From the NCBI RefSeq assembly GCF_900100795.1, contig NZ_FNCO01000001.1:186001-250000 (forward strand): a DNA stretch of 64,000 nt, in the 5' to 3' direction. A model generated the notes under the pieces. That model made no database searches and was not told the origin of the DNA. It saw only the letters and a program-made list of their open reading frames with translations. Of the stretch, positions 1 through 9,121 are shown one piece after another (position 1 is the stretch's first letter; the number at the start of each line of letters is the position of its first letter). Position numbers and translations under genes: made by a program. The stretch comes from Pseudomonas abietaniphila (GTDB lineage Bacteria; Pseudomonadota; Gammaproteobacteria; Pseudomonadales; Pseudomonadaceae).

Positions 1-2
1 TG

Positions 3-332
3 GTGGAGGCCATCGAGACAGTGATGAAAGATGCCTCCTGGTTCAGCCAGACGCTGATTGAAAAACTCGCCAACGCCAAACGCGTCAATGGCCAGAACCT
101 GCCCACCGCGTCTTTTACCGACCTCACGGCCCGGGAGCGGGACGTGTTGGGCTTGATCTGCGAAGGGCTCGCGGACAAGGAAATTGCGTCCCGTTTGAAC
201 CTGGCGCTCAACACGATTCGTAACCACGTGGCCACCGTCTATTCCAAGCTCGACGTTCACAGCCGGGCCGAAGCCATCGTCTGGGCCCGTGAACGCCACC
301 TGTTTGCAAGCCAGGGCACAAAAAAACGCTAA
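3..332 (+). CDS. NarL/FixJ-type response regulator, C-terminal part (cut by window edge)
   Basis: The visible 109 residues hold a LuxR-type helix-turn-helix (about residues 40-100; motif LTARERDVLGLICEGLADKE, then a recognition helix with NTIRNHVATVYSKL). The preceding stretch resembles the linker that follows a receiver domain. The reading frame is open to the window edge, so the apparent GTG at 3 is probably internal and the receiver domain lies upstream. Family knowledge: such proteins bind DNA as dimers after phosphorylation. Its target is unknown. It is followed by two CsbD-like genes, which suggests, but does not show, a role in a stress response. Confidence 0.8.
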   Translation: MEAIETVMKDASWFSQTLIEKLANAKRVNGQNLPTASFTDLTARERDVLGLICEGLADKEIASRLNLALNTIRNHVATVYSKLDVHSRAEAIVWARERHLFASQGTKKR

Positions 333-461
333 TCCCTGATGCAAATGCACTGGCGATACTGGTGCAAAAGCGCCTTAAAGGCCGAGCACTCACTGCTTAA
401 CCTGTGAGTGTACCGGCCGCTGCGGGCCGCAATGAATGAGAGTGATCCTGGAGGACATACC

Positions 462-716
462 ATGAAGGCGGAACAGGTGAAGGGCGCATTGGAAAAGGCC
501 GCGGGTAAAACCCAGGATTTTCTGGGCGAACTGACCGGGGACGAGCGCTTGCAGATGGAAGGAAAAGCCAGGCAGTCGGCTGGGGAGCTTCAGCAGCGCT
601 ATGGTGATGTGCTGGACACCTGCGCAACCTATCTGCAACGCAGGCCGCGCGCCACTCTGTTTACCCTCGCGGGCCTGACGTTCGCGGTGGCCTGGCTCAT
701 CAAACGCCGCCGCTGA
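462..716 (+). CDS. CsbD-family protein with C-terminal membrane segment
   Basis: The 84-residue product starts MKAEQVKGALEKAAGKTQDF, the usual CsbD-like pattern of a lysine- and glutamate-rich amphipathic helix followed by GELTGDE. A hydrophobic segment near residues 65-79 (LFTLAGLTFAVAWLI) ends in KRRR, so the protein probably sits in the inner membrane with a basic cytoplasmic tail. The start at 462 follows a GGAGG ribosome site at 450-454. CsbD proteins are general-stress proteins of unknown biochemical role. A second, soluble CsbD gene follows. Confidence 0.75.
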   Translation: MKAEQVKGALEKAAGKTQDFLGELTGDERLQMEGKARQSAGELQQRYGDVLDTCATYLQRRPRATLFTLAGLTFAVAWLIKRRR

Positions 717-877
717 ACCTGGCGGGTAGAGCCCATCAGCGCTCTGTCGCAGAAACAGACACAGACATCGACGACGGACGCGTTTCGACTGTTCGGTGCG
801 GAAGGCCACGTGCCTTGACCGTTGCCGAATGACCCAAAGTGCCAGGCATTGGCACTCACGTTATCGGAGAAGCAACC

Positions 878-1057
878 ATGAGCGGCACTTCAGACAAAAT
901 CAAAGGCCTGGCCAACGAAGCGGTCGGCAACATCAAGCAAGGCGTAGGCAAAGTCACGGGCAACGAATCGTTGCAGGTCAAAGGCAAGATTCAGGAAAAG
1001 AAGGGGGAGGCCCAGCAGGTGGTCGGGGACGTCAAGGACGCGGTGGATAAACACTGA
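878..1057 (+). CDS. CsbD-family stress protein
   Basis: A 59-residue soluble CsbD protein with the family pattern DKIKGLANEAVGNIKQ, then GKVTGNESLQVKGK. It is small, highly charged and predicted helical, as usual for the family (about 60-70 residues). The ATG at 878 has a GGAGA ribosome site at 866-870. It lies 161 bases after the membrane-anchored CsbD gene and ends just before a strong bidirectional terminator. Members of this family are typically induced by envelope or osmotic stress; the molecular function is not known. Confidence 0.85.
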   Translation: MSGTSDKIKGLANEAVGNIKQGVGKVTGNESLQVKGKIQEKKGEAQQVVGDVKDAVDKH

Positions 1058-1081
1058 CAGCGGTCAGGTGTTCAAAAAAAG

Positions 1082-1106
1082 CGGTCATCTCAGGATGACC
1101 GTTTTT
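1082..1106. terminator. Bidirectional intrinsic terminator
   Basis: A perfect 8-bp stem, CGGTCATC at 1082-1089 with GATGACCG at 1094-1101 and a 4-base loop, is followed by five T (1102-1106). Seven A at 1074-1080 precede it, so it works on both strands. It separates the CsbD gene from convergent pobA. Confidence 0.85.
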
Positions 1107-1178
1107 CGTTTGTCCTCGGGCAGGCTTTCAGGGGAATGGGTAATCCTTGCCGCCGCCCGCGCCACCCTTGATCCCAGC

Positions 1179-2435
<1,257 letters not shown>

Positions 2436-2472
2436 TTAAAAAACCAGAACTTCAGGTACTTTTCAGTAATTG

Positions 2473-2487
2473 GGGCGATTATCGCCC
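2473..2487. promoter_or_regulatory. Perfect inverted repeat before the AraC gene
   Basis: GGGCGAT-T-ATCGCCC has 7-bp arms and lies 14 bases before the regulator start in the 138-base pobA/AraC intergenic region. It could be an operator for autoregulation or a 5'-leader hairpin. The sequence alone does not decide. Confidence 0.4.
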
Positions 2488-2501
2488 AGTGCGAGGCGGG
2501 C

Positions 2502-3392
2502 ATGGTCAGGGCGGTGCTGGACAACATTCCGGTGTTCAAGCTGTATGGCGAGGGACAGCGTTGGGCGACCCCCGACCTGCTGCATTGCGAGACCATTGCC
2601 AAACGCAGTCGCCTCCACCATTGGGAAATCCAGCCTCACCGGCACGCCGATTTGTGCCAGCTGCTCTACGTACGCAAGGGACAGGCGCAGATTGATATCG
2701 AGGGGCAGCACCTCGTGGTGCGCGAAGCGGCCTTGCAAGTCGTTCCACCCCAATGCGTCCACGGTTTTCGTTTCTCGGAGGACATCGATGGGTACGTGGT
2801 AACGCTCGCCGCTCCGCTGATCGCTCAGTTGCAGGCTCAGGCGGGTGCCACCCATGATGTGCTGGCTCAGCCGGCGCTCTATCTGGCGGGCAGCGATCGC
2901 AAGTACCTGACGACGCTCTTTACGGCGCTGCTGCGTGAGTACCAAACGCTCCAGTCGGGCCGGGATGTGATGCTTCATTCGCTGATCAATGTGGCGTTGG
3001 TCTGGGTGGGTCGACAAGCCACCGCACGCAACAGTTCAAAGCAGGCGCCGGAGCGTGGTCGACGCTACCTTGCACACTTCATCAGCCTGATCGAAACACA
3101 TTTTCGAGAGCAGCCCAGCGTCGAGCACCTGGCCTACAAGGTCGGCCTCTCGGTCGCGCAGCTAAACAATATCTGCCGCGAACTGGCCGGCCTCAGTGCG
3201 TTGCAGGTCGTGCACCAGCGCATGCTGCTCGAGGCCAAGCGCAGCCTGATCTACACCAGCATGACCGTTGCTCAGGTGGCCGATGCGCTGGGCTTTTCCG
3301 ATCCGGCGTACTTCTCTCGCTTTTTCAAGCGCCTCAGCGGTCTCTCACCCTCGGATTTTCGTGGCCAGGGCCTGCGTCAAACGGACCCGTGA
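2502..3392 (+). CDS. pobR: AraC-family activator of pobA (PobR-like)
   Basis: The 296-residue protein has an N-terminal cupin-like effector domain (HWEIQPHRHADLCQLLYV near residue 40). A C-terminal AraC DNA-binding domain spans about residues 195-290, with paired helix-turn-helices and the signature ADALGFSDPAYFSRFFKRLSG. AraC-type PobR proteins activate the adjacent divergent pobA in response to 4-hydroxybenzoate. The divergent position 138 bases from pobA supports the same role here. The start ATG at 2502 follows a purine-rich GCGAGGCGG. The symbol rests on context as much as on sequence. Confidence 0.85.
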   Translation: MVRAVLDNIPVFKLYGEGQRWATPDLLHCETIAKRSRLHHWEIQPHRHADLCQLLYVRKGQAQIDIEGQHLVVREAALQVVPPQCVHGFRFSEDIDGYVVTLAAPLIAQLQAQAGATHDVLAQPALYLAGSDRKYLTTLFTALLREYQTLQSGRDVMLHSLINVALVWVGRQATARNSSKQAPERGRRYLAHFISLIETHFREQPSVEHLAYKVGLSVAQLNNICRELAGLSALQVVHQRMLLEAKRSLIYTSMTVAQVADALGFSDPAYFSRFFKRLSGLSPSDFRGQGLRQTDP

Positions 3393-3537
3393 CGGACAAC
3401 GCCTGACGCCCCTGGCCGTCACCGATCACACCTGTCTTCCGGGTCAGGCATCGCGGTTGGCGATACCTCCTAGCGGAGGATCTGATTGGTGCGCGCAGGG
3501 TGCTCAGCGCTAAGGTCTACCGGCAGGGTTGCTCAAG

Positions 3538-3552
3538 GGTCGGTGAACGACC
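3538..3552. promoter_or_regulatory. Inverted repeat upstream of the Rieske pair
   Basis: GGTCG-N5-CGACC lies 54 bases before the first Rieske oxygenase start. It may be an operator. A second short palindrome, CCTCC-TAGC-GGAGG, lies further upstream in the same gap. No protein can be assigned to either. Confidence 0.3.
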
Positions 3553-3562
3553 GTCACCTCAT

Positions 3563-3581
3563 GGATCTGGGCACCTCATAC
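3563..3581. promoter_or_regulatory. Weak LysR-type site (T-N11-A, ATC-N9-CAT)
   Basis: The sequence agrees with the island motif at 13726-13744 in 11 of 19 positions and keeps the ATC-N9-nAT core and the T-N11-A spacing. It lies only 25 bases before the start at 3607, close for an activator site. This call is tentative. Confidence 0.25.
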
Positions 3582-3582
3582 T

Positions 3583-3590
3583 AAAAACAA
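3583..3590 (+). promoter_or_regulatory. Hfq/Crc-type A-rich motif
   Basis: AAAAACAA fits AANAANAA and lies just before the AAGGTGAG ribosome site of the first Rieske oxygenase gene. Confidence 0.5.
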
Positions 3591-3606
3591 GCAAGGTGAG
3601 ATGATA

Positions 3607-4707
3607 ATGAGCGTTACCGTCTTCGACTCGGCCGTTCAACCCCAGGCTGCCCCCAAACCCGCGACCTTTCCGATCAATCAATGGTACGTCGCGGCCTTGT
3701 CCAAAGAGCTTGAAGGTGCTCCCTTGGCGCGCACGTTACTGGGCCTCCCGGTCGTCCTTTTTCGATGCGCCGATGGCACGGTTGCGGCGTTGGAAGACCG
3801 TTGCTGTCACCGCGCGCTGCCACTGTCAAACGGCACCCTGGAAGAGGCAGGCATACGTTGCGGCTACCACGGTCTTTTGTTCGATGCTCAAGGCAAATGC
3901 ATCGAGGTGCCGGGGCAGGATCGAATTCCCGCAAAGGCGAAAGTCCCTGCGTACGTCGTCCGTGAAAAGGATCACATTGTCTGGATCTGGCACGGCAGCG
4001 AGGCGCACCCTCAACCCCTGTCCGAACCGCCTGCTTATGACGTCCACAGCAGCGGCCGCTACCTCTACGACGGCGATGTCTATCACTACGATGCGCCTTA
4101 CCAACTCATCCACGACAACCTTCTGGATTTAAGCCATCTGGGCTATGTCCATCTGCGCACCATCGGTGGCAATGCAAGCATCCACATGAACGCGCGCATG
4201 GATGTCCAGAGTGATGATCAGACGGTGCGGGTGGTGCGACACATGCTTGATTCCGTGCCGCCTCCCACCTATACCGCGGCCTATCCCTTTTCGGGCAACG
4301 TGGATCGGTGGCAGGAGATTGAATTTCACGTCAGCCACCTGCGCATCTGGACGGGCGCCGTGGATGCAGGCTCCGAGTCGATCGATGATCCGCATCGCGG
4401 CGGTTTTCACATGCGTGGCTTTCACGGAGTGACCCCCGAGACCGAAACGACAAGCCACTACTTCTGGACGATGGCGACCAATCCGCTGAGCGATCCGGAG
4501 GCCGTCAAAGCAAAAGTGGTCGAGCAGACGATTCTGACCTTCGACGAAGACAAAGTGGTCATCGAGGCGCAATACCGAAACATGTGTCGGTTTGGTAAGC
4601 CGGCCACCGTCGATATCCATGTCGACGTGGGGGCGAACCGTGCACGGCGAATCATCGAACGGTTACGTCAGAATCACGCGGATAACCCGACAGGCGAACG
4701 AGGATAA
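3607..4707 (+). CDS. VanA-like Rieske non-heme iron oxygenase, paralog 1
   Basis: This is an oxygenase component that would hydroxylate or O-demethylate an aromatic compound using electrons from a separate reductase. In the 366-residue product the Rieske [2Fe-2S] ligands are C66-x-H68 and C85-x2-H88. The mononuclear iron site is D174-x2-H177-x4-H182 (NLLDLSHLGYVH). Start 3607 gives proper spacing from AAGGTGAG at 3593-3600; the ATG at 3601 abuts it. The gene is 7 bases from a second, different VanA-like gene, and no reductase is adjacent; the VanB-like reductase at 10482 is the likely partner. Substrate unknown; vanillate is less likely, since a closer VanA match lies at 25937. Confidence 0.88.
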   Translation: MSVTVFDSAVQPQAAPKPATFPINQWYVAALSKELEGAPLARTLLGLPVVLFRCADGTVAALEDRCCHRALPLSNGTLEEAGIRCGYHGLLFDAQGKCIEVPGQDRIPAKAKVPAYVVREKDHIVWIWHGSEAHPQPLSEPPAYDVHSSGRYLYDGDVYHYDAPYQLIHDNLLDLSHLGYVHLRTIGGNASIHMNARMDVQSDDQTVRVVRHMLDSVPPPTYTAAYPFSGNVDRWQEIEFHVSHLRIWTGAVDAGSESIDDPHRGGFHMRGFHGVTPETETTSHYFWTMATNPLSDPEAVKAKVVEQTILTFDEDKVVIEAQYRNMCRFGKPATVDIHVDVGANRARRIIERLRQNHADNPTGERG

Positions 4708-4714
4708 TAAGAAA

Positions 4715-5755
4715 ATGACCTATTTGAGAAACACCTGGTACGTCGCGGCCTGGGATGAGGAAGTGAAGCCCGAAGCGCTGTTCAGCAGGCGTTTGCTGGG
4801 GGAAGCACTGGTTTTTTTCCGTGAGCAGTCGGGTCAGGTTCGCGCCCTCGCTGACCGTTGTGCCCATCGTTTCGCGCCTTTGTCAAAAGGCACCCTGTGC
4901 AACGATGCCGTGCGCTGTCCTTACCACGGGCTTGAGTTCGACGGCGAAGGGCAGTGCACCCGCAACCCTCACGGAAACGGTGCCATCCCGAAGGCTGCTC
5001 AGGTTCGCGCCTACCCGGTGGTGGAGAAGTACAGCGTGATCTGGATCTGGATGGGTGATGTGGAGAAAGCGGATGAAACACTCATTCCTGATTTCTCCTG
5101 CATGGACCCGCAGCGATTCTACGTTGCCAAGCGCTACCTTCATGCCCGGGCCAATTACGTCCTGGAGTCCGACAACATCCTCGATCTGTCGCATATCCAG
5201 TACCTGCATCCCACGACCCTGGGCAGCGAAGATGTCAGCAGCGCGATCACCAAGGTCGAGCAGGACGGTTCTACGGTCTGGTCCTATCGCCAGACCGTTA
5301 ACGAGATCATGCCGGCATTCCTTTACGACGCAATGGGTATCCCGGCCGATACGCCCGTGGACCGGTGGACAGACGTGCGCTGGGATGCCCCCGCCAATAT
5401 GTTGCTGTTTGCCGGCGCGGTACCCACTGGCCGTCCGCGCAGTGAGGGCCGTGAAACGGCGCTGCCGCATCTGTTCACGCCGGAAACCGAAACGGCCACT
5501 CACTACTGGTTTTCTTTTCCGATGCCCGTGGAAATGGGGGTGTTGGGTCAGCAGATTGCGCAAGGGCAGGTGTCCGCGTTGGCCGTCCCTTTCACCGAGG
5601 AAGACCTGCCGATGCTGGAAGCGCAGCAGTTGGCGATGGGGGACGACGATTTCTGGTCGTTGAAACCCGTGTTGCTGCCGGGGGATGCGGCCGCCATTCG
5701 TGCGCGCCGGGTACTCGACGGTTTGATCGCGAAGGAGAAAGAGGTCGGCCTCTAG
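4715..5755 (+). CDS. VanA-like Rieske non-heme iron oxygenase, paralog 2
   Basis: This 346-residue oxygenase component carries the Rieske ligands C49-x-H51 and C68-x2-H71, and the catalytic iron site D157-x2-H160-x4-H165 (NILDLSHIQYLH). The start at 4715 (MTYLRNTWYVAAW) matches the usual VanA-family N-terminus and has AGGA upstream. It is probably cotranscribed with paralog 1 and ends at a strong terminator. The two paralogs differ clearly through the Rieske and C-terminal regions, so they may act on different substrates or successive methoxy or ring positions, or form a mixed oligomer. Neither possibility is proven. Confidence 0.88.
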   Translation: MTYLRNTWYVAAWDEEVKPEALFSRRLLGEALVFFREQSGQVRALADRCAHRFAPLSKGTLCNDAVRCPYHGLEFDGEGQCTRNPHGNGAIPKAAQVRAYPVVEKYSVIWIWMGDVEKADETLIPDFSCMDPQRFYVAKRYLHARANYVLESDNILDLSHIQYLHPTTLGSEDVSSAITKVEQDGSTVWSYRQTVNEIMPAFLYDAMGIPADTPVDRWTDVRWDAPANMLLFAGAVPTGRPRSEGRETALPHLFTPETETATHYWFSFPMPVEMGVLGQQIAQGQVSALAVPFTEEDLPMLEAQQLAMGDDDFWSLKPVLLPGDAAAIRARRVLDGLIAKEKEVGL

Positions 5756-5792
5756 CCGTCATCGAGGCGATCAGCGTACGGTGTAAGTAACG

Positions 5793-5830
5793 AGGCCGCT
5801 GCAAACCTCGCGGAGTGCAGCGGCCTTTTT
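5793..5830 (+). terminator. Strong intrinsic terminator
   Basis: An 11-bp perfect stem, AGGCCGCTGCA (5793-5803) with TGCAGCGGCCT (5816-5826), has a 12-base loop and runs into a T tract (5826-5830). It ends the Rieske pair operon, facing the convergent dioxygenase gene. Confidence 0.9.
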
Positions 5831-5865
5831 CGTTGTGCGGGATTAACGCGCGTTACCCCAGTGAT

Positions 5866-6795
5866 TTATTCCGGCTTCCCGCCCGGCATCCACTTTTCAC
5901 GGTGCTGGAACAGGAAGTACTGCGAGGTGTCGGCACTGGAGGGTTCAACTCGCGGCGACCAACTGTCGTCGTGCAAGTCCATGTCGGCGTCGTACTCGAC
6001 GTGGCAGCCCATGGGGCTGTTGAAATACCAGAACCAGTTCGAACCCAGCTGATGCCGGCCCGGACCCCAGAAGGACTCGTAGCCTTTTTCGACGAAACGC
6101 GTACCCGCGAGCATGACCTCGGTGGGACCTGCCATGTGAAAGGTGAAGTGCTCAATGCCTTTCATGAACGGCGGCGTTTGAATGAAGAACAACGTGTGGT
6201 GGTCTTGTGTGCCCGCCGGGCGCAAGAAAGGGCCGGTTCCAATGAAACGGTCAGTGCAGACGAAGCCCAGTCGCGTGTAAAACGCCTCTGCTTTATCGGC
6301 ATCCGGGACGAAATAGACAACGTGCGACAAGCTGCGGGGCAGGGCAGGCATATCATTGCTGGCGCCCAGGCTGTTGATCTCGCGCAGCGTCGACGATCCT
6401 GGTGCGTTGCTCACTTCTCCGGGCAGCGACAGTTCACGGCGCTGGGTAATCCTGAAACCGACCGCAAATCCCATGTCGTCTACGGCATGCAGCACACCAT
6501 CCTCTGTGCGGCTGACCTCACGATCCCTGCGCAATTCGGTCTCGATGGCCAGTAGCGTTCCCTCGTCAGCGACGCCGTACACCGTCTCGCGCAGGGTGCT
6601 GGCCGTGCCCATTGCGGGCGGCAGCTGTGGATCATCCCGATGACGAATGAGGACGCCGGTGCCGTCCAGCGCTTCGAGGAAGCCGCCGGTGTCGTCGACA
6701 TCAACGGGCTTGAGGCCATAGTCGGTCAGGTACTGTACGCAAACGCTAACGTCGTCGACGCCGAATACCAGATATTCAGGTCCGATAATATTCAT
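5866..6795 (-). CDS. Two-domain VOC extradiol ring-cleavage dioxygenase
   Basis: The 309-residue protein has two vicinal-oxygen-chelate modules, as in type I extradiol dioxygenases. The C-terminal module carries the metal-ligand set H158 (LSHVVYFV), H216 (IEHFTFHM) and E267 (CHVEYDADMD). Family role: Fe(II)- or Mn(II)-dependent meta-cleavage of a catechol-type ring. It lies 22 bases downstream of an alpha/beta hydrolase in the same operon, the usual pairing of ring cleavage and C-C hydrolysis. The product of the FAD monooxygenase at 9304 is a likely substrate by inference. It may instead be a related VOC enzyme, but the ligand triad and length favour a dioxygenase. Confidence 0.82.
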   Translation of the reverse strand: MNIIGPEYLVFGVDDVSVCVQYLTDYGLKPVDVDDTGGFLEALDGTGVLIRHRDDPQLPPAMGTASTLRETVYGVADEGTLLAIETELRRDREVSRTEDGVLHAVDDMGFAVGFRITQRRELSLPGEVSNAPGSSTLREINSLGASNDMPALPRSLSHVVYFVPDADKAEAFYTRLGFVCTDRFIGTGPFLRPAGTQDHHTLFFIQTPPFMKGIEHFTFHMAGPTEVMLAGTRFVEKGYESFWGPGRHQLGSNWFWYFNSPMGCHVEYDADMDLHDDSWSPRVEPSSADTSQYFLFQHREKWMPGGKPE

Positions 6796-6817
6796 GAGCT
6801 GTCTCTCTTGTTGTGGC

Positions 6818-7975
6818 TCAGGCCGTACGGCCGCCCAAAGTTTCAGCGACCCAGTCAGCGATGTACTGACCCGCGTTGATGCTGTTGTCGAAGCTTGAGT
6901 GCTGCACGCCGCCTTCTCGCTCGGTGAAAACTTTCAGTTCGCGTTGCGGGCTGTTGATCAGTTGCTCATAGGTGCGATGCGCCCATTTCAGCGGAATCTG
7001 GCTGTCCTTTTCGCCGTGGGTCACCAGGAAGGGCACCTTGATTCGATCCAGCACGCCATCCAGATGGACGTGCTCGGCCACCGTCATGAACTCATCAATG
7101 TCCTTCGCTCCCCACACCCAGCACACATGTTTCCAGTAGTGCGGAACCGGTAAGTTGCCCTCATTGGCCAGGCGCCGTTTCTGGACATCGCGCCAGTCAT
7201 GGTTGGCACCCCAGACCACGCCACAGGCAAAGCGTGGCTCGAAAGCAACGGCGCGCGGGCAGTAATAGCCGCCCAGAGACACGCCTTCCAGACCAATGCG
7301 TTTCGGGTCGATGTCGTCACGGGTCTCTAACCAGTCCACCACGCGGCTGGCCCAGTGCTCGCTGTCATAGCGTGCTGTCAGCCCTTGCAGGCGCAAGGCC
7401 TCGCCGGTCCCGGGCTGATCGATGACCAGGGAAGCAATGCCGCGTTTGGCCAGCCATGTCGGCAGACCCACCCGGTATTTCATCTCCTTGGTGGAATCCA
7501 GGCCATTGACCTGAACCAGAATGGGCGCAGGTCCCTGCACCCCTTCGGCGCGGGTATAGAGGCCTGACAGGTGACTGCCTTCGTAGGGAATCTCTACGCG
7601 TTCGCAATTTTCCGAGGACAGGCGCACGCCGCGGGCAAAGGTGTCCAGAAACCGCTGATAGAGCGCTTCGCGGGCCGGAGCGCCGTGAGCCTGCAGGCGT
7701 TCGCAGGTGATGTAATACGTGGCCGCACGGTTGTATTTCTCGCCGGCCGAAAACAGCCGGCCGCGGGCCTCGTCTTCCTCGGCAAGGCTGCACAACTTGT
7801 CAGCCATTTTTGACCAGGTCTCACGAAACGCCTGTGTGCCGGTCGCGTCGGGGTGCTTGGCGCTTTCTTGAAGCGGCGCGCACATCTCTTCGATTTCGCC
7901 AATGCGGGCACCCATCTCGATGGCCAGGTCTACGGACAGATTCCAGACGTAATTGGTGGGGAAGTAGCGAAACAT
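6818..7975 (-). CDS. Alpha/beta hydrolase with helical N-terminal cap, C-C hydrolase-like
   Basis: The 385-residue protein has a helical N-terminal segment (residues 1-125) ahead of a hydrolase core. The catalytic triad is S233 (GVSLGGYY), D324 (GEKDSQIP) and H359 (GVQHSSF). Length and layout recall the FrsA-like group that includes the nicotine-pathway 2,6-dihydroxypseudooxynicotine hydrolase, which cleaves a C-C bond next to a ketone on a hydroxylated ring. This differs from the usual 280-residue BphD-type meta-cleavage hydrolases. It is first in an operon with the extradiol dioxygenase. Inference: it cleaves a side chain or ring-fission ketone in the island pathway. Confidence 0.8.
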   Translation of the reverse strand: MFRYFPTNYVWNLSVDLAIEMGARIGEIEEMCAPLQESAKHPDATGTQAFRETWSKMADKLCSLAEEDEARGRLFSAGEKYNRAATYYITCERLQAHGAPAREALYQRFLDTFARGVRLSSENCERVEIPYEGSHLSGLYTRAEGVQGPAPILVQVNGLDSTKEMKYRVGLPTWLAKRGIASLVIDQPGTGEALRLQGLTARYDSEHWASRVVDWLETRDDIDPKRIGLEGVSLGGYYCPRAVAFEPRFACGVVWGANHDWRDVQKRRLANEGNLPVPHYWKHVCWVWGAKDIDEFMTVAEHVHLDGVLDRIKVPFLVTHGEKDSQIPLKWAHRTYEQLINSPQRELKVFTEREGGVQHSSFDNSINAGQYIADWVAETLGGRTA

Positions 7976-7976
7976 A

Positions 7977-7984
7977 TTTTTATT
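7977..7984 (-). promoter_or_regulatory. Hfq/Crc-type A-rich motif at the hydrolase start
   Basis: On the minus strand AATAAAAA lies between the AAGGA ribosome site and the ATG at 7975. It fits AANAANAA. Confidence 0.45.
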
Positions 7985-8077
7985 ATCCTTCTAACGGTTC
8001 CGAGGCGCGGCACTGTGAAACGCATGCCGCAGCGGGCACACGCATCAGTGCCAGCACGCAAGGAAGCTCGCACGCTT

Positions 8078-8096
8078 GCATCTGATCGACAAATTG
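8078..8096. promoter_or_regulatory. Weak LysR-type site upstream of the hydrolase operon
   Basis: ATC-N9-AAT with T-N11-A spacing lies about 105 bases before the hydrolase start, a suitable distance for an activator site. It agrees with one or other of the two strong island sites at about 10 of 19 positions, so the match is weak. A perfect inverted repeat, ATCGCG-GTT-CGCGAT, lies beside it at 8115-8129. Confidence 0.25.
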
Positions 8097-8179
8097 CGAG
8101 TTCACATGCCAGCCATCGCGGTTCGCGATAGGTGGGCCAGCAGATCGGTGCGCGAAGCGTTAGCAGGAAGGGAGAGCCA

Positions 8180-9103
8180 TCAGGCGAGGGGAGGGGTTTC
8201 AAAACTGCGGACGGTTTCAAGCAGTTTTGTACGAAGCCAGATCAGCATGGCATCGCCGTCCAGGCTGCGATGCCACGACATGTACTCGCGCATCACCGGA
8301 ATTTTTACCGGGGGCGGAACGAGCCTCAATGGCAGCAGCTGCGCGTAGAGCGAGGCGAGGCGGCTGTGCATGGTCGCGATTCGCTGCGAGCCGATGAGAA
8401 GATGAGGGATGGTGTTGAAGTCGTGAGTAATGACCTCCATGCGGCGCTGGCAGCCGTACTGGTCCATGAACCATTGCTCGATGGCAGGCGTGCGACTGCG
8501 GCCGAAGGCAGCCGCGACATGACCCAGTTCCAGGTAGTTCTCCAGCGTGAAGGGCTCTCTGACGCTCGTATTGCCTTCCCACACCACACACACGTGTTGT
8601 TCTTCAAACAGCAGCTGTGAGGGATGCTCCGCATTGATGTGCTGTTCAGGCGCGATCATCAGGTCGATTTCACCGCGCATCAGCATTTCGACAGCGGTTT
8701 CGCCTGGGCTCATCAACTCGAACGTGACGTGCGGGGCGTCCGAAACGATGCGCTGAATCACCTCGGCAAACAGCACGTTGATCAGGTAGTCAGAGGCCAT
8801 GATCCGGAAATGGCGCTTGCTCTGGGCGACGTCAAAAACAGGCTTTGCAGCGATCGACGTCTGAATCTTCAGAAGCACTTCGCGCACCGGAATCTGCAAG
8901 TCCTTGCCGAGCATCGTCGGCGTCATTGTGCGCCCCACCTGAACCAGCAAATCGTCCTCGAAGTAGGCACGCAGCCTGCGCAAAATTCCGCTCAATGCAG
9001 ACTGCGTCATATGCAGGCGTCCCGCCGCACGGGTGATGTTCTGCTCTTCGAGCAAGACATCCAGAGCGACGAGCAGATTGAGATCGAGGTGGTTGAATCG
9101 CAT
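8180..9103 (-). CDS. LysR-family regulator of the NodD/NahR subgroup
   Basis: The 307-residue regulator starts MRFNHLDLNLLVALDVLLEE, very like rhizobial NodD. Other NodD-like segments are GHVAAAFGRSRTP, RRMEVITHDFNTIPHLL, RIATMHSRLA and PLRLVPPPV. The helix-turn-helix covers about residues 20-60, and the rest is the inducer-binding domain. NodD proteins sense flavonoids; NahR, LinR and PcpR in the same subgroup sense simple aromatics. It lies between the hydrolase/dioxygenase operon and the divergent FAD monooxygenase operon, so it probably controls both. A T-N11-A palindrome sits 18 bases upstream of its start. Confidence 0.9.
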   Translation of the reverse strand: MRFNHLDLNLLVALDVLLEEQNITRAAGRLHMTQSALSGILRRLRAYFEDDLLVQVGRTMTPTMLGKDLQIPVREVLLKIQTSIAAKPVFDVAQSKRHFRIMASDYLINVLFAEVIQRIVSDAPHVTFELMSPGETAVEMLMRGEIDLMIAPEQHINAEHPSQLLFEEQHVCVVWEGNTSVREPFTLENYLELGHVAAAFGRSRTPAIEQWFMDQYGCQRRMEVITHDFNTIPHLLIGSQRIATMHSRLASLYAQLLPLRLVPPPVKIPVMREYMSWHRSLDGDAMLIWLRTKLLETVRSFETPPLA

Positions 9104-9121
9104 GGTAGCTGGCTCATTGTT

